Positions 17,634 to 25,939 of a stretch of DNA of 64,000 bases are shown here, piece by piece. The position numbers and the translations under genes are program-made. Position 1 is the stretch's first letter, and every line of letters begins with the position of its first letter. The notes beneath the pieces were generated by a model. The model was given only the letters and a program-made list of their open reading frames with translations, had not been told where the DNA came from and did no database searches. Source of the DNA: Cupriavidus neocaledonicus (GTDB lineage: Bacteria; Pseudomonadota; Gammaproteobacteria; Burkholderiales; Burkholderiaceae); assembly GCF_000372525.1 (NCBI RefSeq), contig NZ_AQUR01000107.1, positions 384,548 to 448,547 on the forward strand. The letters run 5' to 3'.

Positions 17634-18869
17634 ATGCATCTCGATTTCTCTCCCCAAGACCAGCAGTTCCGCGAAGAAGTACGCGCCTGGATTGCCCAGG
17701 CCTATGATGCCGACTTGCGCGCGATGATGGCGCAGTCCAAGAACGGCTACCTCGACAAGGCCGGACAGGTGCGCTGGCAGAAGGCGCTGCACGCGCGCGG
17801 CTGGGCCGCGCCGAACTGGCCAAGGGAATATGGCGGCCCGGGCTGGAGCGCGACCCAGCGCTTTATCTTCCAGTCCGAACTGGCCGCGGCGGGATGTCCG
17901 CCGGTGTCGCCGATGGGCCTGAAGATGGTGGCGCCGGTAATCATGAAATACGGCACGCCCGAGCAGAAGCAGCGCTTCCTGCCGCCTATCCTCAGCTCCG
18001 ACGTCTGGTGGTGCCAGGGCTATTCCGAGCCCAATTCCGGCTCCGACCTGGCGTCGCTGCAGCTGCGCGCCGACCACGGCAGCGACGGCGACGGCGAGCA
18101 CTACCTCCTGAACGGCTCCAAGATCTGGACCACGCATGCGCAATGGGCCGACTGGATGTTCTGCCTGGTGCGCACCAGCCGCGAATCGAAGCGCCAGGAA
18201 GGGATTTCGTTCCTGCTGCTCGACATGCGCACGCCCGGCATCACGGTGGCGCCGCTGCCGACGCTGGATGGCCCCATGCCCGGCCAGCAAGAGGTGAACC
18301 AGGTCTTCTTCGAGAACGTGCGGGTGCCGGTGGCCAACCGCATCGGCGAGGAAGGCAAGGGCTGGACCTGCGCCAAGTACCTGCTGGAATTCGAGCGCGG
18401 CGGCACGTATAGCCCGATGCTGCGCAAGCAGTTGTCCAAGATCGCGGAAATTGCCGCGGAGCAGCCTGGCGATGACGGTGGGCGGTTGCTGGACGACCCG
18501 GTGTTCCGGCGCAAGCTGGCCGCGCTGCACCTGCGGGCGGCGGCGCTGGAAGCGGTTGAGTTGCGGGTGTTCTCGGGTGTGGAATCGGGGACCTCGATCG
18601 GCGCCGCGTCGAGCATGCTCAAGCTCACGGGCACCGAGACTTTGCAGGCGGCAAGCGAACTTGCGGTGGAGGCGGCGGGGCCTGCGGCGCTGCCGTTCGT
18701 GCAGGATACCTGGGCGGAACTGCAGGGACGCGACGCGCCGACGCGGGTCGGGCCGGACTATGCGGCGGTGCTGGCGCCGCGTTATTTCAACTATCGGAAA
18801 GCGTCGATCTATGGGGGATCTAATGAGATCCAGCGGAACATTATTGCGAAGGTTGTTTTGGGGCTTTGA
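17634..18869 (+). CDS. acyl-CoA dehydrogenase, second of a pair
   Basis: A 411-residue acyl-CoA dehydrogenase. It has the flavin/substrate motif YSEPNSGSDLASLQLRA (residues about 125-141), KIWTTHAQWADW, and the C-terminal IYGGSNEIQRNIIAK. The catalytic glutamate of medium-chain enzymes (YEGT) is a glycine here (YGGS), as in subgroups that use a glutamate elsewhere. It follows the companion dehydrogenase by 41 bp with GAGAGG upstream. The last 300 bp have visibly lower GC and more T-ending codons than the rest of the gene. Confidence 0.92.
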   Translation: MHLDFSPQDQQFREEVRAWIAQAYDADLRAMMAQSKNGYLDKAGQVRWQKALHARGWAAPNWPREYGGPGWSATQRFIFQSELAAAGCPPVSPMGLKMVAPVIMKYGTPEQKQRFLPPILSSDVWWCQGYSEPNSGSDLASLQLRADHGSDGDGEHYLLNGSKIWTTHAQWADWMFCLVRTSRESKRQEGISFLLLDMRTPGITVAPLPTLDGPMPGQQEVNQVFFENVRVPVANRIGEEGKGWTCAKYLLEFERGGTYSPMLRKQLSKIAEIAAEQPGDDGGRLLDDPVFRRKLAALHLRAAALEAVELRVFSGVESGTSIGAASSMLKLTGTETLQAASELAVEAAGPAALPFVQDTWAELQGRDAPTRVGPDYAAVLAPRYFNYRKASIYGGSNEIQRNIIAKVVLGL

Positions 18870-18967
18870 GGTGGGGGGCGACGTTCAGAAAAGGCGGCTT
18901 TTTGGGGGAGCGGTCTAGGTGACATGCTGTCGGCTTTTGAACCGCATGGTTCCGCCCTGCTGGGCGG

Positions 18968-19606
18968 GTCACTTTTTGGCCGAGCGCCAAAAAGTAACCA
19001 AAAAGCGCGTTTACTGCCCTGCGGGCGGCATGTCTTATCGTAGTGTGCCCGGGCGCTTTCGTACGGGGCTGGGCTTCCTCACATAGCTGGACTGCCTGCC
19101 GCAGGGGTGCACCACGGTGGGTGGGGCGTTGGAATGATGGTTGAACGAGCCCAGAGCGCGGAGTGGCCCCTGCTGCTGGCGGTGTCGTTGGAACGCCTTC
19201 GGCTGCGCTGCGCGCCGGCCCTATCGCGCAGTTTGGGCTTTGGCGCGGTACGCATCGCTGCGCTCGCTTGGCGCTGTCGGCTTTTTACTCGGGTGGAATC
19301 GCACAATGCCTTTGGCTCGCTAAGCGCAAAACGCCCCACGCGCGAGAGCGCAATCGAGCCTGCGCAGCAGCCGCAGGCGTCCCCGCGATATGGCCGGCAG
19401 CAGGCGGCCTACACCCTCATTGGGATTGTTCAATAGTGGGTGATCGCAGGCACTATCCCGGACTCACATGGCGTAGCAGGGTCGAACGGGCAACCACGCC
19501 CAAACGGAAAGCACCGCCGCCGAGCCACCAACACCGTGGAATGGATTGCCAGCCGCATAGGCGACGCGCTTTTTGGTTACTTTTTGGCGCTCGGCCAAAA
19601 AGTGAC
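18968..19606. repeat. 639-bp element with perfect 43-bp terminal inverted repeats
   Basis: Positions 18968-19010 are the exact reverse complement of 19564-19606. Each arm contains its own hairpin: ACTTTTTGGC (18971-18980), loop CGAGC, GCCAAAAAGT (18986-18995), mirrored at 19579-19603. The 553-bp core has no convincing gene. It could be a non-autonomous mobile element, a REP-like composite, or a large structured RNA or bidirectional terminator. No target-site duplication is evident at the edges. Confidence 0.75.
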
Positions 19607-19688
19607 TCGCCGGCTACGCCGGCGAAACAGCCGCGCCTGCCAAGAACGATAAATCGTCGGCAACCCACCCCCTAGGGTTCCCCCTTAA

Positions 19689-19745
19689 TTGACGCTCGCC
19701 GCTCTCACCCATATATTTTTATGAACACCTAGTTCATTTTTGAAC
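19689..19745 (+). promoter_or_regulatory. promoter and three-half-site operator of the monooxygenase gene
   Basis: TTGACG (19689-19694), 17-bp spacer and TATATT (19712-19717) form a strong promoter. Immediately downstream are three alternating half-sites: TGAAC (19722-19726), GTTCA (19732-19736) and TGAAC (19741-19745). This places an operator over the start region of the transcript, suiting repression by the IclR protein encoded at 20984. Confidence 0.65.
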
Positions 19746-19773
19746 ACAACAACCAACACTCAGCTGGGAAAAC

Positions 19774-20910
19774 ATGCCCCTCAAAATCGGAATCAACGGC
19801 GCCGGCATCGGCGGCCTCGCCGCGGCCATCGCGCTGCGCAAGCTCGGCATGGAAGCCGTGGCCTACGAGCAGGCGCCCCGCTTTGCCCGCGTCGGCGCCG
19901 ACATCAACCTGACGCCCAATGCGGTACGCGCCCTGGACGGGCTGGGCGTGGGCGAGGCCCTGCGTGAAACCGCCGCCCGTCCCACCCACCGCATCAGCCG
20001 CATGTGGGACACCGGCGCCGAAACCTCGCGCCTGCCGATGCAGGAAGAAGCCGAGCGGCGCTACGGCGCACCGCAGCTGACCATGCACCGCGCCGACCTG
20101 ATGACGGCACTGGAAGCCGCCGTGCCGGCTGCCTGTGTGCGGCTCGACCACAAGGCCGTGGCGATCGAGACCCGTGCCGATGGCGCGACGCTGCGCTTCG
20201 CCAACGGCGCGCAGGAAGATGTCGACGTGCTGGTGGGTGCCGACGGCATCCACTCCACCGTGCGCACCGCGCTGTTCGGCCAGGAAAGCCCGATCTTCAC
20301 CGGCGTGGTCGCGTATCGCGCCGTGGTGCCGGCCGCGCGCCTGGCCGGCGTGCCCAACCTGGGCGCCTTCACCAAATGGTGGGGCCCGGACGCGGCCACG
20401 CAGATCGTCACCTTTCCGCTCAACCGCGGCCGCGACATCTTTGTCTTCGCCACCGTCGCGCAGGACGCCTGGCGCCATGAGTCGTGGACCACGCCGGGCC
20501 GCGTGGAAGATTTGCGCAGTGCCTACGCAGGCTTCCACCCCGAGGCCCGCGCGCTGCTCGACGCCTGCGACGACGTGTTGATCTCCGCGCTGTACGTGCG
20601 CGATCCGCTGCCGGCCTGGTCGGCGGGCCCGGTCACGCTGATGGGCGACGCCTGCCATCCGATGATGCCGTTCATGGCGCAGGGCGCGGGCATGGCGATC
20701 GAGGACGGCGTGGTGCTGGCGCGCTGCCTGGCCGATGCCGCAACTGACGGCGCCGCCGGCGTGCCGGCCGCGCTGGCGCGCTACCAGGCCGCGCGCCACG
20801 CGCGCACGAGCCGCATCCAGATCGGCTCGCGCAGCAATGCCTGGCTCAAGGAAGGCGGCAATGCCGACTGGGTGTACGATTACGACGCCTGGAACGTCGC
20901 GCTCGGCTGA
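19774..20910 (+). CDS. FAD-dependent aromatic monooxygenase (NicC/salicylate hydroxylase type)
   Basis: A 378-residue class A flavoprotein monooxygenase. The dinucleotide motif is INGAGIGGLAAAIALRK (residues 7-23), the DG motif is VLVGADGIHSTVRTAL (about 152-167), and the GD motif is TLMGDACHPMMPFMAQGAGM (about 288-307). The end NADWVYDYDAWNV resembles the C-terminus of 6-hydroxynicotinate 3-monooxygenase as I remember it. It would hydroxylate, perhaps with decarboxylation, an aromatic or N-heteroaromatic acid using NAD(P)H and O2. The gene has its own promoter and operator and is followed by an IclR gene. The true substrate is unknown. Confidence 0.88.
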   Translation: MPLKIGINGAGIGGLAAAIALRKLGMEAVAYEQAPRFARVGADINLTPNAVRALDGLGVGEALRETAARPTHRISRMWDTGAETSRLPMQEEAERRYGAPQLTMHRADLMTALEAAVPAACVRLDHKAVAIETRADGATLRFANGAQEDVDVLVGADGIHSTVRTALFGQESPIFTGVVAYRAVVPAARLAGVPNLGAFTKWWGPDAATQIVTFPLNRGRDIFVFATVAQDAWRHESWTTPGRVEDLRSAYAGFHPEARALLDACDDVLISALYVRDPLPAWSAGPVTLMGDACHPMMPFMAQGAGMAIEDGVVLARCLADAATDGAAGVPAALARYQAARHARTSRIQIGSRSNAWLKEGGNADWVYDYDAWNVALG

Positions 20911-20939
20911 AAACCGCCGGCCCCGCGTTCTGCGTCAGC

Positions 20940-20962
20940 ACGGCCGCCTGCGCGGCCGTTTT
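20940..20962 (+). terminator. Rho-independent terminator between monooxygenase and IclR genes
   Basis: ACGGCCGC (20940-20947) pairs with GCGGCCGT (20952-20959) around a 4-base loop and is followed by TTTT. It lies 29 bp after the monooxygenase stop and 21 bp before the IclR start, so it should reduce read-through into the regulator. Confidence 0.7.
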
Positions 20963-20983
20963 CCATGGATAGCCCACGCCAAC

Positions 20984-21829
20984 ATGCCCAAGTCCCGCCT
21001 GCCGACCGAACCTGACCTCGACGACGGCGCCGCACCGGATGATGCCCGCGAGGCGCAGCTGGTGTCCCCGGTCATCCGCGGCCTGCGCCTGCTGCGCTTT
21101 ATCGCCGAAGGCGGCGCCACCGCCAACCTGAGCGAGGTCGGCCGCCGCATCGACGTGAACCGGGTCACGGTAATGCGCCTGCTCGATACGCTCGAGCATG
21201 AAGGCATGGTCGAGCGGCTGCCCCAGGGCGGCCACCAGGTCGGATTCAATTTCCTGAAGCTGGCGTCGCGCGTGCTGGCCTCCAACGACCTGACCAGCTT
21301 TGCCGGGCGCGTACTGGCGCGGCTCAGTGCGTCGCTGCAGCTGTCGGCGTACCTGGCGGTGCGCGATGGCGGCGATGCGCTCTACCTGCTGCGGCAGATG
21401 CCGGCGGCCGCGCTGGTCAGCAATATCCAGGTGGGCAGCCGCGTTGCCGCGCACCTGACCACGCCGGGCCGGATGCTGATTGCCGAACTGCCGCCCGAGA
21501 CGCTGCGCGAATTGCTGGGGCCCGATCCGCTGCCGGCGGTGACCGGCCAGAGCCCGGCCACCCACGCGCGCCTGGCCGAGATCCTGGCCGCCGACCGCGA
21601 GCGCGGCTGCGCCTGGAGCTTCTCTGCCTACGAACCCGGCATCGATGCCTGCGCGGCACCGGTGCGCGGTGCCGATGGCGCGGTAATCGCCGCCATCAGC
21701 GTGGCCGGGCCGCAGCAGCGCTTCGAAGCCGACGGCACGCTGCGCGAGCGCGTGCAGAAGGAAGTCCGGCAGGCGGCGCGCGACCTGTCCGGGCTGATGG
21801 GCTACCGGGGCGACGCTACTCCGCGGTAA
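20984..21829 (+). CDS. IclR-family transcriptional regulator (copy 3)
   Basis: A 281-residue IclR regulator. The N-terminal winged helix-turn-helix lies at about residues 25-90 (LSEVGRRIDVNRVTVMRLLDTLE), followed by the GAF-like effector domain (about 105-275; LVSNIQVGSRVAAHLTTPGR). It differs clearly from the two IclR proteins at 22868 and 40270, which resemble each other. Its position after the monooxygenase suggests it controls that gene through the TGAAC half-sites at 19722-19745. It is convergent with the Bug gene at 21816 and their ends overlap by 14 bp. Confidence 0.88.
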   Translation: MPKSRLPTEPDLDDGAAPDDAREAQLVSPVIRGLRLLRFIAEGGATANLSEVGRRIDVNRVTVMRLLDTLEHEGMVERLPQGGHQVGFNFLKLASRVLASNDLTSFAGRVLARLSASLQLSAYLAVRDGGDALYLLRQMPAAALVSNIQVGSRVAAHLTTPGRMLIAELPPETLRELLGPDPLPAVTGQSPATHARLAEILAADRERGCAWSFSAYEPGIDACAAPVRGADGAVIAAISVAGPQQRFEADGTLRERVQKEVRQAARDLSGLMGYRGDATPR

Positions 21830-22832
21830 TGCCGTATTGCCGGATCACCTTTGCCCACGTCGCGGTGTCCTCGCGGATGCGCTGAGCGAGCGCCTGCGGC
21901 GTGCTGCCCACCGGCTCCATGCCCTGGCGCTGCAGCTCGGCCCGCACCGCGGGCGTGGCCAGCAGCGCGCGCACGTCGGCGCCGAGCGCATCGGCCGCGG
22001 GCTGCGGCGTGGCTTTCGGCACCAGTAGCGCGTACCACGAACTGACGTCGATGCCGGACACGCCCTGTTCGGCCAGCGACGGTACGTCGGGCGCGGCCGG
22101 TGAACGTTTCGGCTGCGTCACCGCCAGCGCGCGCAGCGCGCCGGACCGGATGAACGGCGCCAGCGTCGGCCAGGTGCCGAACAGCAGCGGCACCTGCCCG
22201 GCCACCACATCATTGAGCGCCTGCGTGGTGCCTTTGTACGGCACGTGCAGCAGCGCAACGCCGGCCTGGTGGCGGAACAGTTCGCCGGCCAGGTGCAGGC
22301 CGCTGCCGACGCCCGGGCTGGCATAGCCCAGCGGCTTGCCGGACTGGTCGGCCTGCCGTGCCAGCCGGATCAGGTCCTGCACCGAACTGGCCTGCACCGA
22401 CGGGTGCACCGCCAGCACGTTGGGCGAGCCCGCCAGCAGCGACACCGGCCGGAAATCGCGCTCGACGTTGTAGGCCAGCGCGGGCATCAGCGTCGGGTTG
22501 ATGGTCAGGTTGCCGGCCGGCGCCACCAGCAGGGTGCAGCCATCGCCCGGCGCGCGCCGCACCGCGTCGATGCCGATATTGCCGTTGGCACCGGGCTTGT
22601 TGTCGACCACGAAGGGCGTGCCGCGCCGCTGCTGCAGCCCGTGGGCCAGCGTGCGCGCGAGCTGGTCCGCGGGCCCGCCCGCCGGAAACGGCACCACGAT
22701 GCGCACACTGGCGCAGGCCGCCGCTTGCACCGCCTGCCAGGGCAGGCATGCCGCCAGCGCCGCGGCCACCGCCGTGCCCGTCAGCCATTGCCGGCGCCGT
22801 GGCGCCGCCTTTCGTTGCTTGCATTGCTGCAT
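21816..22832 (-). CDS. Bug/TctC-family periplasmic solute-binding protein
   Basis: A 338-residue tripartite-tricarboxylate-type binding protein. A signal sequence is visible after a basic start (RRRQWLTGTAVAAALAACLPWQAVQA, shortened here to its hydrophobic part at about 15-35). Family motifs follow: VRIVVPFPAGGPADQLAR, NKPGANGNIG, LLVAPAGNL, LLHVPYKGTTQALNDVVAGQV and LAEQGV. The start has AGGAGA upstream. It is the last gene of the molybdenum-hydroxylase operon, 35 bp after the IclR gene. No TctA/TctB membrane genes are in the window, as is common for Bug proteins. Ligand unknown. Confidence 0.9.
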   Translation of the reverse strand: MQQCKQRKAAPRRRQWLTGTAVAAALAACLPWQAVQAAACASVRIVVPFPAGGPADQLARTLAHGLQQRRGTPFVVDNKPGANGNIGIDAVRRAPGDGCTLLVAPAGNLTINPTLMPALAYNVERDFRPVSLLAGSPNVLAVHPSVQASSVQDLIRLARQADQSGKPLGYASPGVGSGLHLAGELFRHQAGVALLHVPYKGTTQALNDVVAGQVPLLFGTWPTLAPFIRSGALRALAVTQPKRSPAAPDVPSLAEQGVSGIDVSSWYALLVPKATPQPAADALGADVRALLATPAVRAELQRQGMEPVGSTPQALAQRIREDTATWAKVIRQYGITAE

Positions 22833-22867
22833 CTTGCTTTCTCCTGGTGGCGGGCGGCACCGTGCCG

Positions 22868-23743
22868 TCAGGCAAACGGCCTGGGCACCTCCGGCCGGTA
22901 GTCGAGCAGCCGCGACAGCTCCGCCGCGGCGCGCCGCACCTGCTCCACCATGTTGTCGAGCTGGTCCGGGTCGATGCGCGCGGCCGGGATGGTGGCGCCG
23001 AGCGCCGCCGTGACCTTGCCGCTGCGGTCGCGCACCGGCGCCGCGATGGTGGAGATGCTGGCCTCGAAGAATCCTTCGTGCAGCACGTAGCCGCGCTGGC
23101 GGTCGCGCTGGACCATCTCGTACAGCTCTTCGACCGTGCGCGGCGTGCTTTCGGAATAGACTTCCAGCCGCTCCTCCGGATAGAGCGCGCGCAGCTCGGC
23201 CAGCGACAGGTCTTCCAGCAGCACGCGTCCCAGCACCGTGGCGTGCGCCGGCAGCCGGGTGCCGACATTGACGGTGCTGGCAAACGGGCGCGACGCCACC
23301 GACTTGGCCACGTAGACGATGGAGCGGCCGTCGCGCACCACCAGGTTGCACGGATAGTGGATCTCGTCGCGCAGCCGGTCGAGCAGCGGGCGGCCGAGCT
23401 CGGTCAGCTCCAGCGAGGCCAGGTAATCGAAGCCGAGGCGCAGCACCGCCATGCCCAGCCGGAACTCGCGCCCGCCGTCGGTGCGCTCGACGAAGCCCAT
23501 CATTTCCAGCGTCGCCAGCAGGCGGAACACGGTCGAGCGCGGCACCTTGAGGCGGCGCGCCAGCTCGGCGGCCGACAGGGTGCGCTCGCGGCTGCTGAAT
23601 TCGCCCAGCAGGCGCAGGCCGCGCTCGAGCCCGGGCACGATGTACTTGTCCTGCGCGCTTTCCGGAGTACCCTCAGGCGCCCCCTCAGGCGCACCCTCCG
23701 GGCCGCTTTCCTGCGTGTCGTCCTGCGGCGAATCGGTCGTCAT
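22868..23743 (-). CDS. IclR-family transcriptional regulator (copy 1)
   Basis: A 291-residue regulator. A polar N-terminal tail with three EGAP/EGTP repeats precedes the signature DKYIVPGLERGLRLLGEFSS, the winged helix-turn-helix (LSAAELARRLKVPRSTVFRL) and the GAF-like effector domain ending in the RPEVPRPF tail. It is strikingly similar throughout to the IclR protein at 40270. The start is MTTDSPQDD; the frame opens 14 codons further up without a ribosome binding site. It sits inside the Mo-hydroxylase operon. A degenerate IclR box is visible 36 bp upstream (23779-23794). Confidence 0.9.
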   Translation of the reverse strand: MTTDSPQDDTQESGPEGAPEGAPEGTPESAQDKYIVPGLERGLRLLGEFSSRERTLSAAELARRLKVPRSTVFRLLATLEMMGFVERTDGGREFRLGMAVLRLGFDYLASLELTELGRPLLDRLRDEIHYPCNLVVRDGRSIVYVAKSVASRPFASTVNVGTRLPAHATVLGRVLLEDLSLAELRALYPEERLEVYSESTPRTVEELYEMVQRDRQRGYVLHEGFFEASISTIAAPVRDRSGKVTAALGATIPAARIDPDQLDNMVEQVRRAAAELSRLLDYRPEVPRPFA

Positions 23744-23778
23744 GATCTGTCTCTGCAATATTCGGTCTTGGCGCAACG

Positions 23779-23794
23779 CTCTCATATATCACGC
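23779..23794 (-). promoter_or_regulatory. possible degenerate IclR box ahead of the IclR gene
   Basis: Read on the minus strand, GCGTGATATATGAGAG matches about 11 of 16 positions of the box GTTTTATATATGAAAC found at 45253. It lies 36 bp before the IclR start codon in a 111-bp gap. The match is weak and could be chance. Confidence 0.25.
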
Positions 23795-23854
23795 CTGCAC
23801 CCGATAGGGTACCCGTATTGCGAACAGCGCCCGCCGGCAAGGCCGCCGACGCCG

Positions 23855-24595
23855 CTACGTGCCGGGGCGCAGGTAGTCGCGCAGCCACGCAGCGCACTGC
23901 TCGCCATGCGCCGCGGGCCAGCGCACCACGATGGTCTCGTCGGCACGGCGCAGCTCGATGCAGATGTCGGCAAGCGGCCCGCGCGCGGCGTCGCCGCGCC
24001 CAAACAGCCGCGCCAGCAGTCCGGCCGGCGCTGGCGGCGGCACCGACCGCGCCGGCAGCACCGCATGGCCGTTGCTTGCCGGGGGCGGAGCGGCGGCCGG
24101 CTGCGGCACCGCGGCCGCTGGCCGCTGCTCGGGCGCAGCCTGCCCGTCCTGCGGCGACAGCCGCGCCAGCAGGTTGGCGCCGAACTCGTCCCACATGCGG
24201 TCGGCCTTGGTCTTCATCACGCTCAGGCCAAAGGTGCCGAGCCGTCCCAGCACATCGACCTGCACCTTGATGCGCAGCTGGGTGCCGCCATGGTCCAGCG
24301 GCGTCAGGAACAACTCGCTCGACTGCCGCAGCGAGCTGGCCACCGAAGCGTCCTCGCCGGTGCCCTCGGTGCGCAGGTAATGGGGCGCGCGGGTCTCGAC
24401 GATCTTTGTATGCAGCCGGAAGCGCGCGTTGATGAAGGCGATCTTTACCGCCATGTGCGCGATGTACTCGACCTCGCTGAGCACTTCGATCGATGCCATG
24501 CCGGGCACGCACGCGCCCATCACGTTGGGGTCGAGCAGCAGTTCCCACACGCGCGCCGGCGGCGCCGCGGTGACCAGGGTCTTTTCAATTTCCAC
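23855..24595 (-). CDS. CoxG-like SRPBCC protein of the molybdenum-hydroxylase operon
   Basis: A 246-residue protein. Residues about 1-150 form a CoxG-type START/SRPBCC domain (VEIEKTLVTAAPPARVWELL, DPNVMGACVPGMASIEVL, LDHGGTQLRIKVQVDVLG). A proline/alanine-rich linker (about 160-195) leads to a short C-terminal region. CoxG-like proteins are associated with maturation or membrane anchoring of CO-dehydrogenase-type hydroxylases. The start is taken as GTG at 24595, with GGAGG seven bases upstream, overlapping the iron-sulphur subunit gene by 11 bp. The downstream gap to IclR is 111 bp. Confidence 0.82.
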   Translation of the reverse strand: MEIEKTLVTAAPPARVWELLLDPNVMGACVPGMASIEVLSEVEYIAHMAVKIAFINARFRLHTKIVETRAPHYLRTEGTGEDASVASSLRQSSELFLTPLDHGGTQLRIKVQVDVLGRLGTFGLSVMKTKADRMWDEFGANLLARLSPQDGQAAPEQRPAAAVPQPAAAPPPASNGHAVLPARSVPPPAPAGLLARLFGRGDAARGPLADICIELRRADETIVVRWPAAHGEQCAAWLRDYLRPGT

Positions 24596-25061
24596 GCATT
24601 GCCTCCGCGGCGGACAGTACCGATTCGACGATGCCGACATAGCCGGTGCAACGGCACAGGTTGCCGTTCAGGCCATGGCGGACTTCTTCTTCGGTCGGAT
24701 TGAGATTGTTGGCGAGCAGCGCGCACGCGGCCATCAGGAAACCCGGCGTGCAATAGCCGCACTGCAGGCCGCCGTGCTCCATGAAGCTTTGCTGCAGCGG
24801 ATGCAGCTGGCCGTCGGCGGCCAGGCCCTCCACCGTCATCACATGGCGGCCGCGCGCCTGCACCGCGAGCATCAGGCAGGACTTGACCACCTCGCCGTCG
24901 ACCAGCACGGAGCAGGCGCCGCAGATGCCGGTCTCGCAGCCGCGCTTGGTGCCGGTCAGGTTCAGGTCGTCGCGCAGCAGGTCGGCAAGCAGGCGCCGCG
25001 CCGGCACCTGCACCTGGTGTTCTTCACCGTTGACGGTGACTTCGATGCTGATTGGGTTCAT
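24585..25061 (-). CDS. [2Fe-2S] subunit of a molybdenum hydroxylase
   Basis: A 158-residue small subunit of the xanthine-dehydrogenase family. The plant-type ferredoxin cluster is bound by C42, C47, C50 and C62 (GCETGICGACSVLVDG). The second cluster near the molybdenum site is bound by C101, C104, C136 and C138 (QCGYCTPG, NLCRCTGY). It passes electrons from the Mo site to FAD. All eight cysteines are intact and the length is normal. It lies 11 bp after the FAD subunit gene. Confidence 0.95.
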   Translation of the reverse strand: MNPISIEVTVNGEEHQVQVPARRLLADLLRDDLNLTGTKRGCETGICGACSVLVDGEVVKSCLMLAVQARGRHVMTVEGLAADGQLHPLQQSFMEHGGLQCGYCTPGFLMAACALLANNLNPTEEEVRHGLNGNLCRCTGYVGIVESVLSAAEAMRGN

Positions 25062-25072
25062 GGGTAGGCTCC

Positions 25073-25939
25073 TTACTCCGATGCCACGCCGAACAATGCG
25101 GCAATGGTGCGGCGCGCGACCACGCGCACCATCTCGCGGCGGTAGGCTGCGGACCCGCGCGCGTCCGACACGGCGTTGATGTCCGCGGCGACGATGGCAG
25201 CGGCCTGCGCGGCCAGTTCTGTCGTCACCGCCTGGCCCGCCAGCAGCGCCTCGGCACGCCGCAGCCGGCACGGCACCGGCGTGGAGGCGCCCACCGCCAG
25301 GCGGGCCTCGATGCAGAACGCGCCATCGCGCCGAACCGCCAGCGCCACGCTGGCCAGGGGGCGGTGCTCGGCGGCCGTGCACAGGAAACGCGCATAGTGG
25401 CCGTCGGCGCCGGCACTTGGCGCGGGTACGCGGATCTGCGTGACGATCTCGTCCGGCGCCAGCGCCGTGACGTAGTAGTCGACCAGGAAGTCTTCGATGT
25501 CGATCACGCGCTCGCCGCCGCGCCCGCTGACCACGATCTGCGCGCCCAGCGCCATCAGGCAGCCGGGCGGATCGGTGGCCGGGTCGGCATAGCAGAGGTT
25601 GCCGCCCAGCGTGCCCTGGTTGCGCACCTGCGGATTGGCGACGCGCGCGGCCATGCTGGCCAGCATCGGATAGTGCGACTGCACCAGCGGCGAGCGCGCG
25701 AGCTCGGCATGCAGGGTCAGGGCGCCGATGCGCAGGCCGTCGCGCGCATCGAAGCTGATGCCGCGCAGCGCATCGAGCCGGCCCAGCGAAACCAGGTGGC
25801 TGGGCGCCAGCATGCGCTGGCGCATGCCCAGCATCAGCGCGGTGCCGCCGGCGAAGAGCCGGCAGCGCTCGCCCAGGTCGGCCAGCATATGGCTGGCCTC
25901 GGCCACCGTGGCCGGCTCCAGGTAAGCAAAATCACGCAC
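25073..25939 (-). CDS. FAD-binding medium subunit of a molybdenum hydroxylase
   Basis: A 288-residue subunit of the CoxM/XdhB type. FAD contacts are in LFAGGTALMLGMRQR (residues about 32-46) and TLGGNLCYADPATDPPG (about 113-129); the C-terminal CO-dehydrogenase-flavoprotein domain follows from about 180. The start is GTG, with GAGGAGG upstream, overlapping the stop of the large-subunit gene by 8 bp, so translation is coupled. Confidence 0.95.
   Translation of the reverse strand: MRDFAYLEPATVAEASHMLADLGERCRLFAGGTALMLGMRQRMLAPSHLVSLGRLDALRGISFDARDGLRIGALTLHAELARSPLVQSHYPMLASMAARVANPQVRNQGTLGGNLCYADPATDPPGCLMALGAQIVVSGRGGERVIDIEDFLVDYYVTALAPDEIVTQIRVPAPSAGADGHYARFLCTAAEHRPLASVALAVRRDGAFCIEARLAVGASTPVPCRLRRAEALLAGQAVTTELAAQAAAIVAADINAVSDARGSAAYRREMVRVVARRTIAALFGVASE

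Larger units (their letters stand above)
18870..19773. other. non-coding region with a 639-bp inverted-repeat-bounded element
   Basis: No credible gene is seen in these 904 bases. Open frames (for example 19107-19436 plus, 19163-19675 plus) have no ribosome binding site and run through the repeats. Positions 18968-19606 are bounded by perfect 43-bp inverted repeats (listed separately). Positions 19607-19680 look like the outer edge of the same element, and 19689-19750 hold the promoter and operator of the next gene. Confidence 0.7.

Noticed and set aside
19107-19675. Small open frames inside the inverted-repeat element
   Set aside because: No ribosome binding sites, and they read through repeat arms; composition is that of non-coding DNA.
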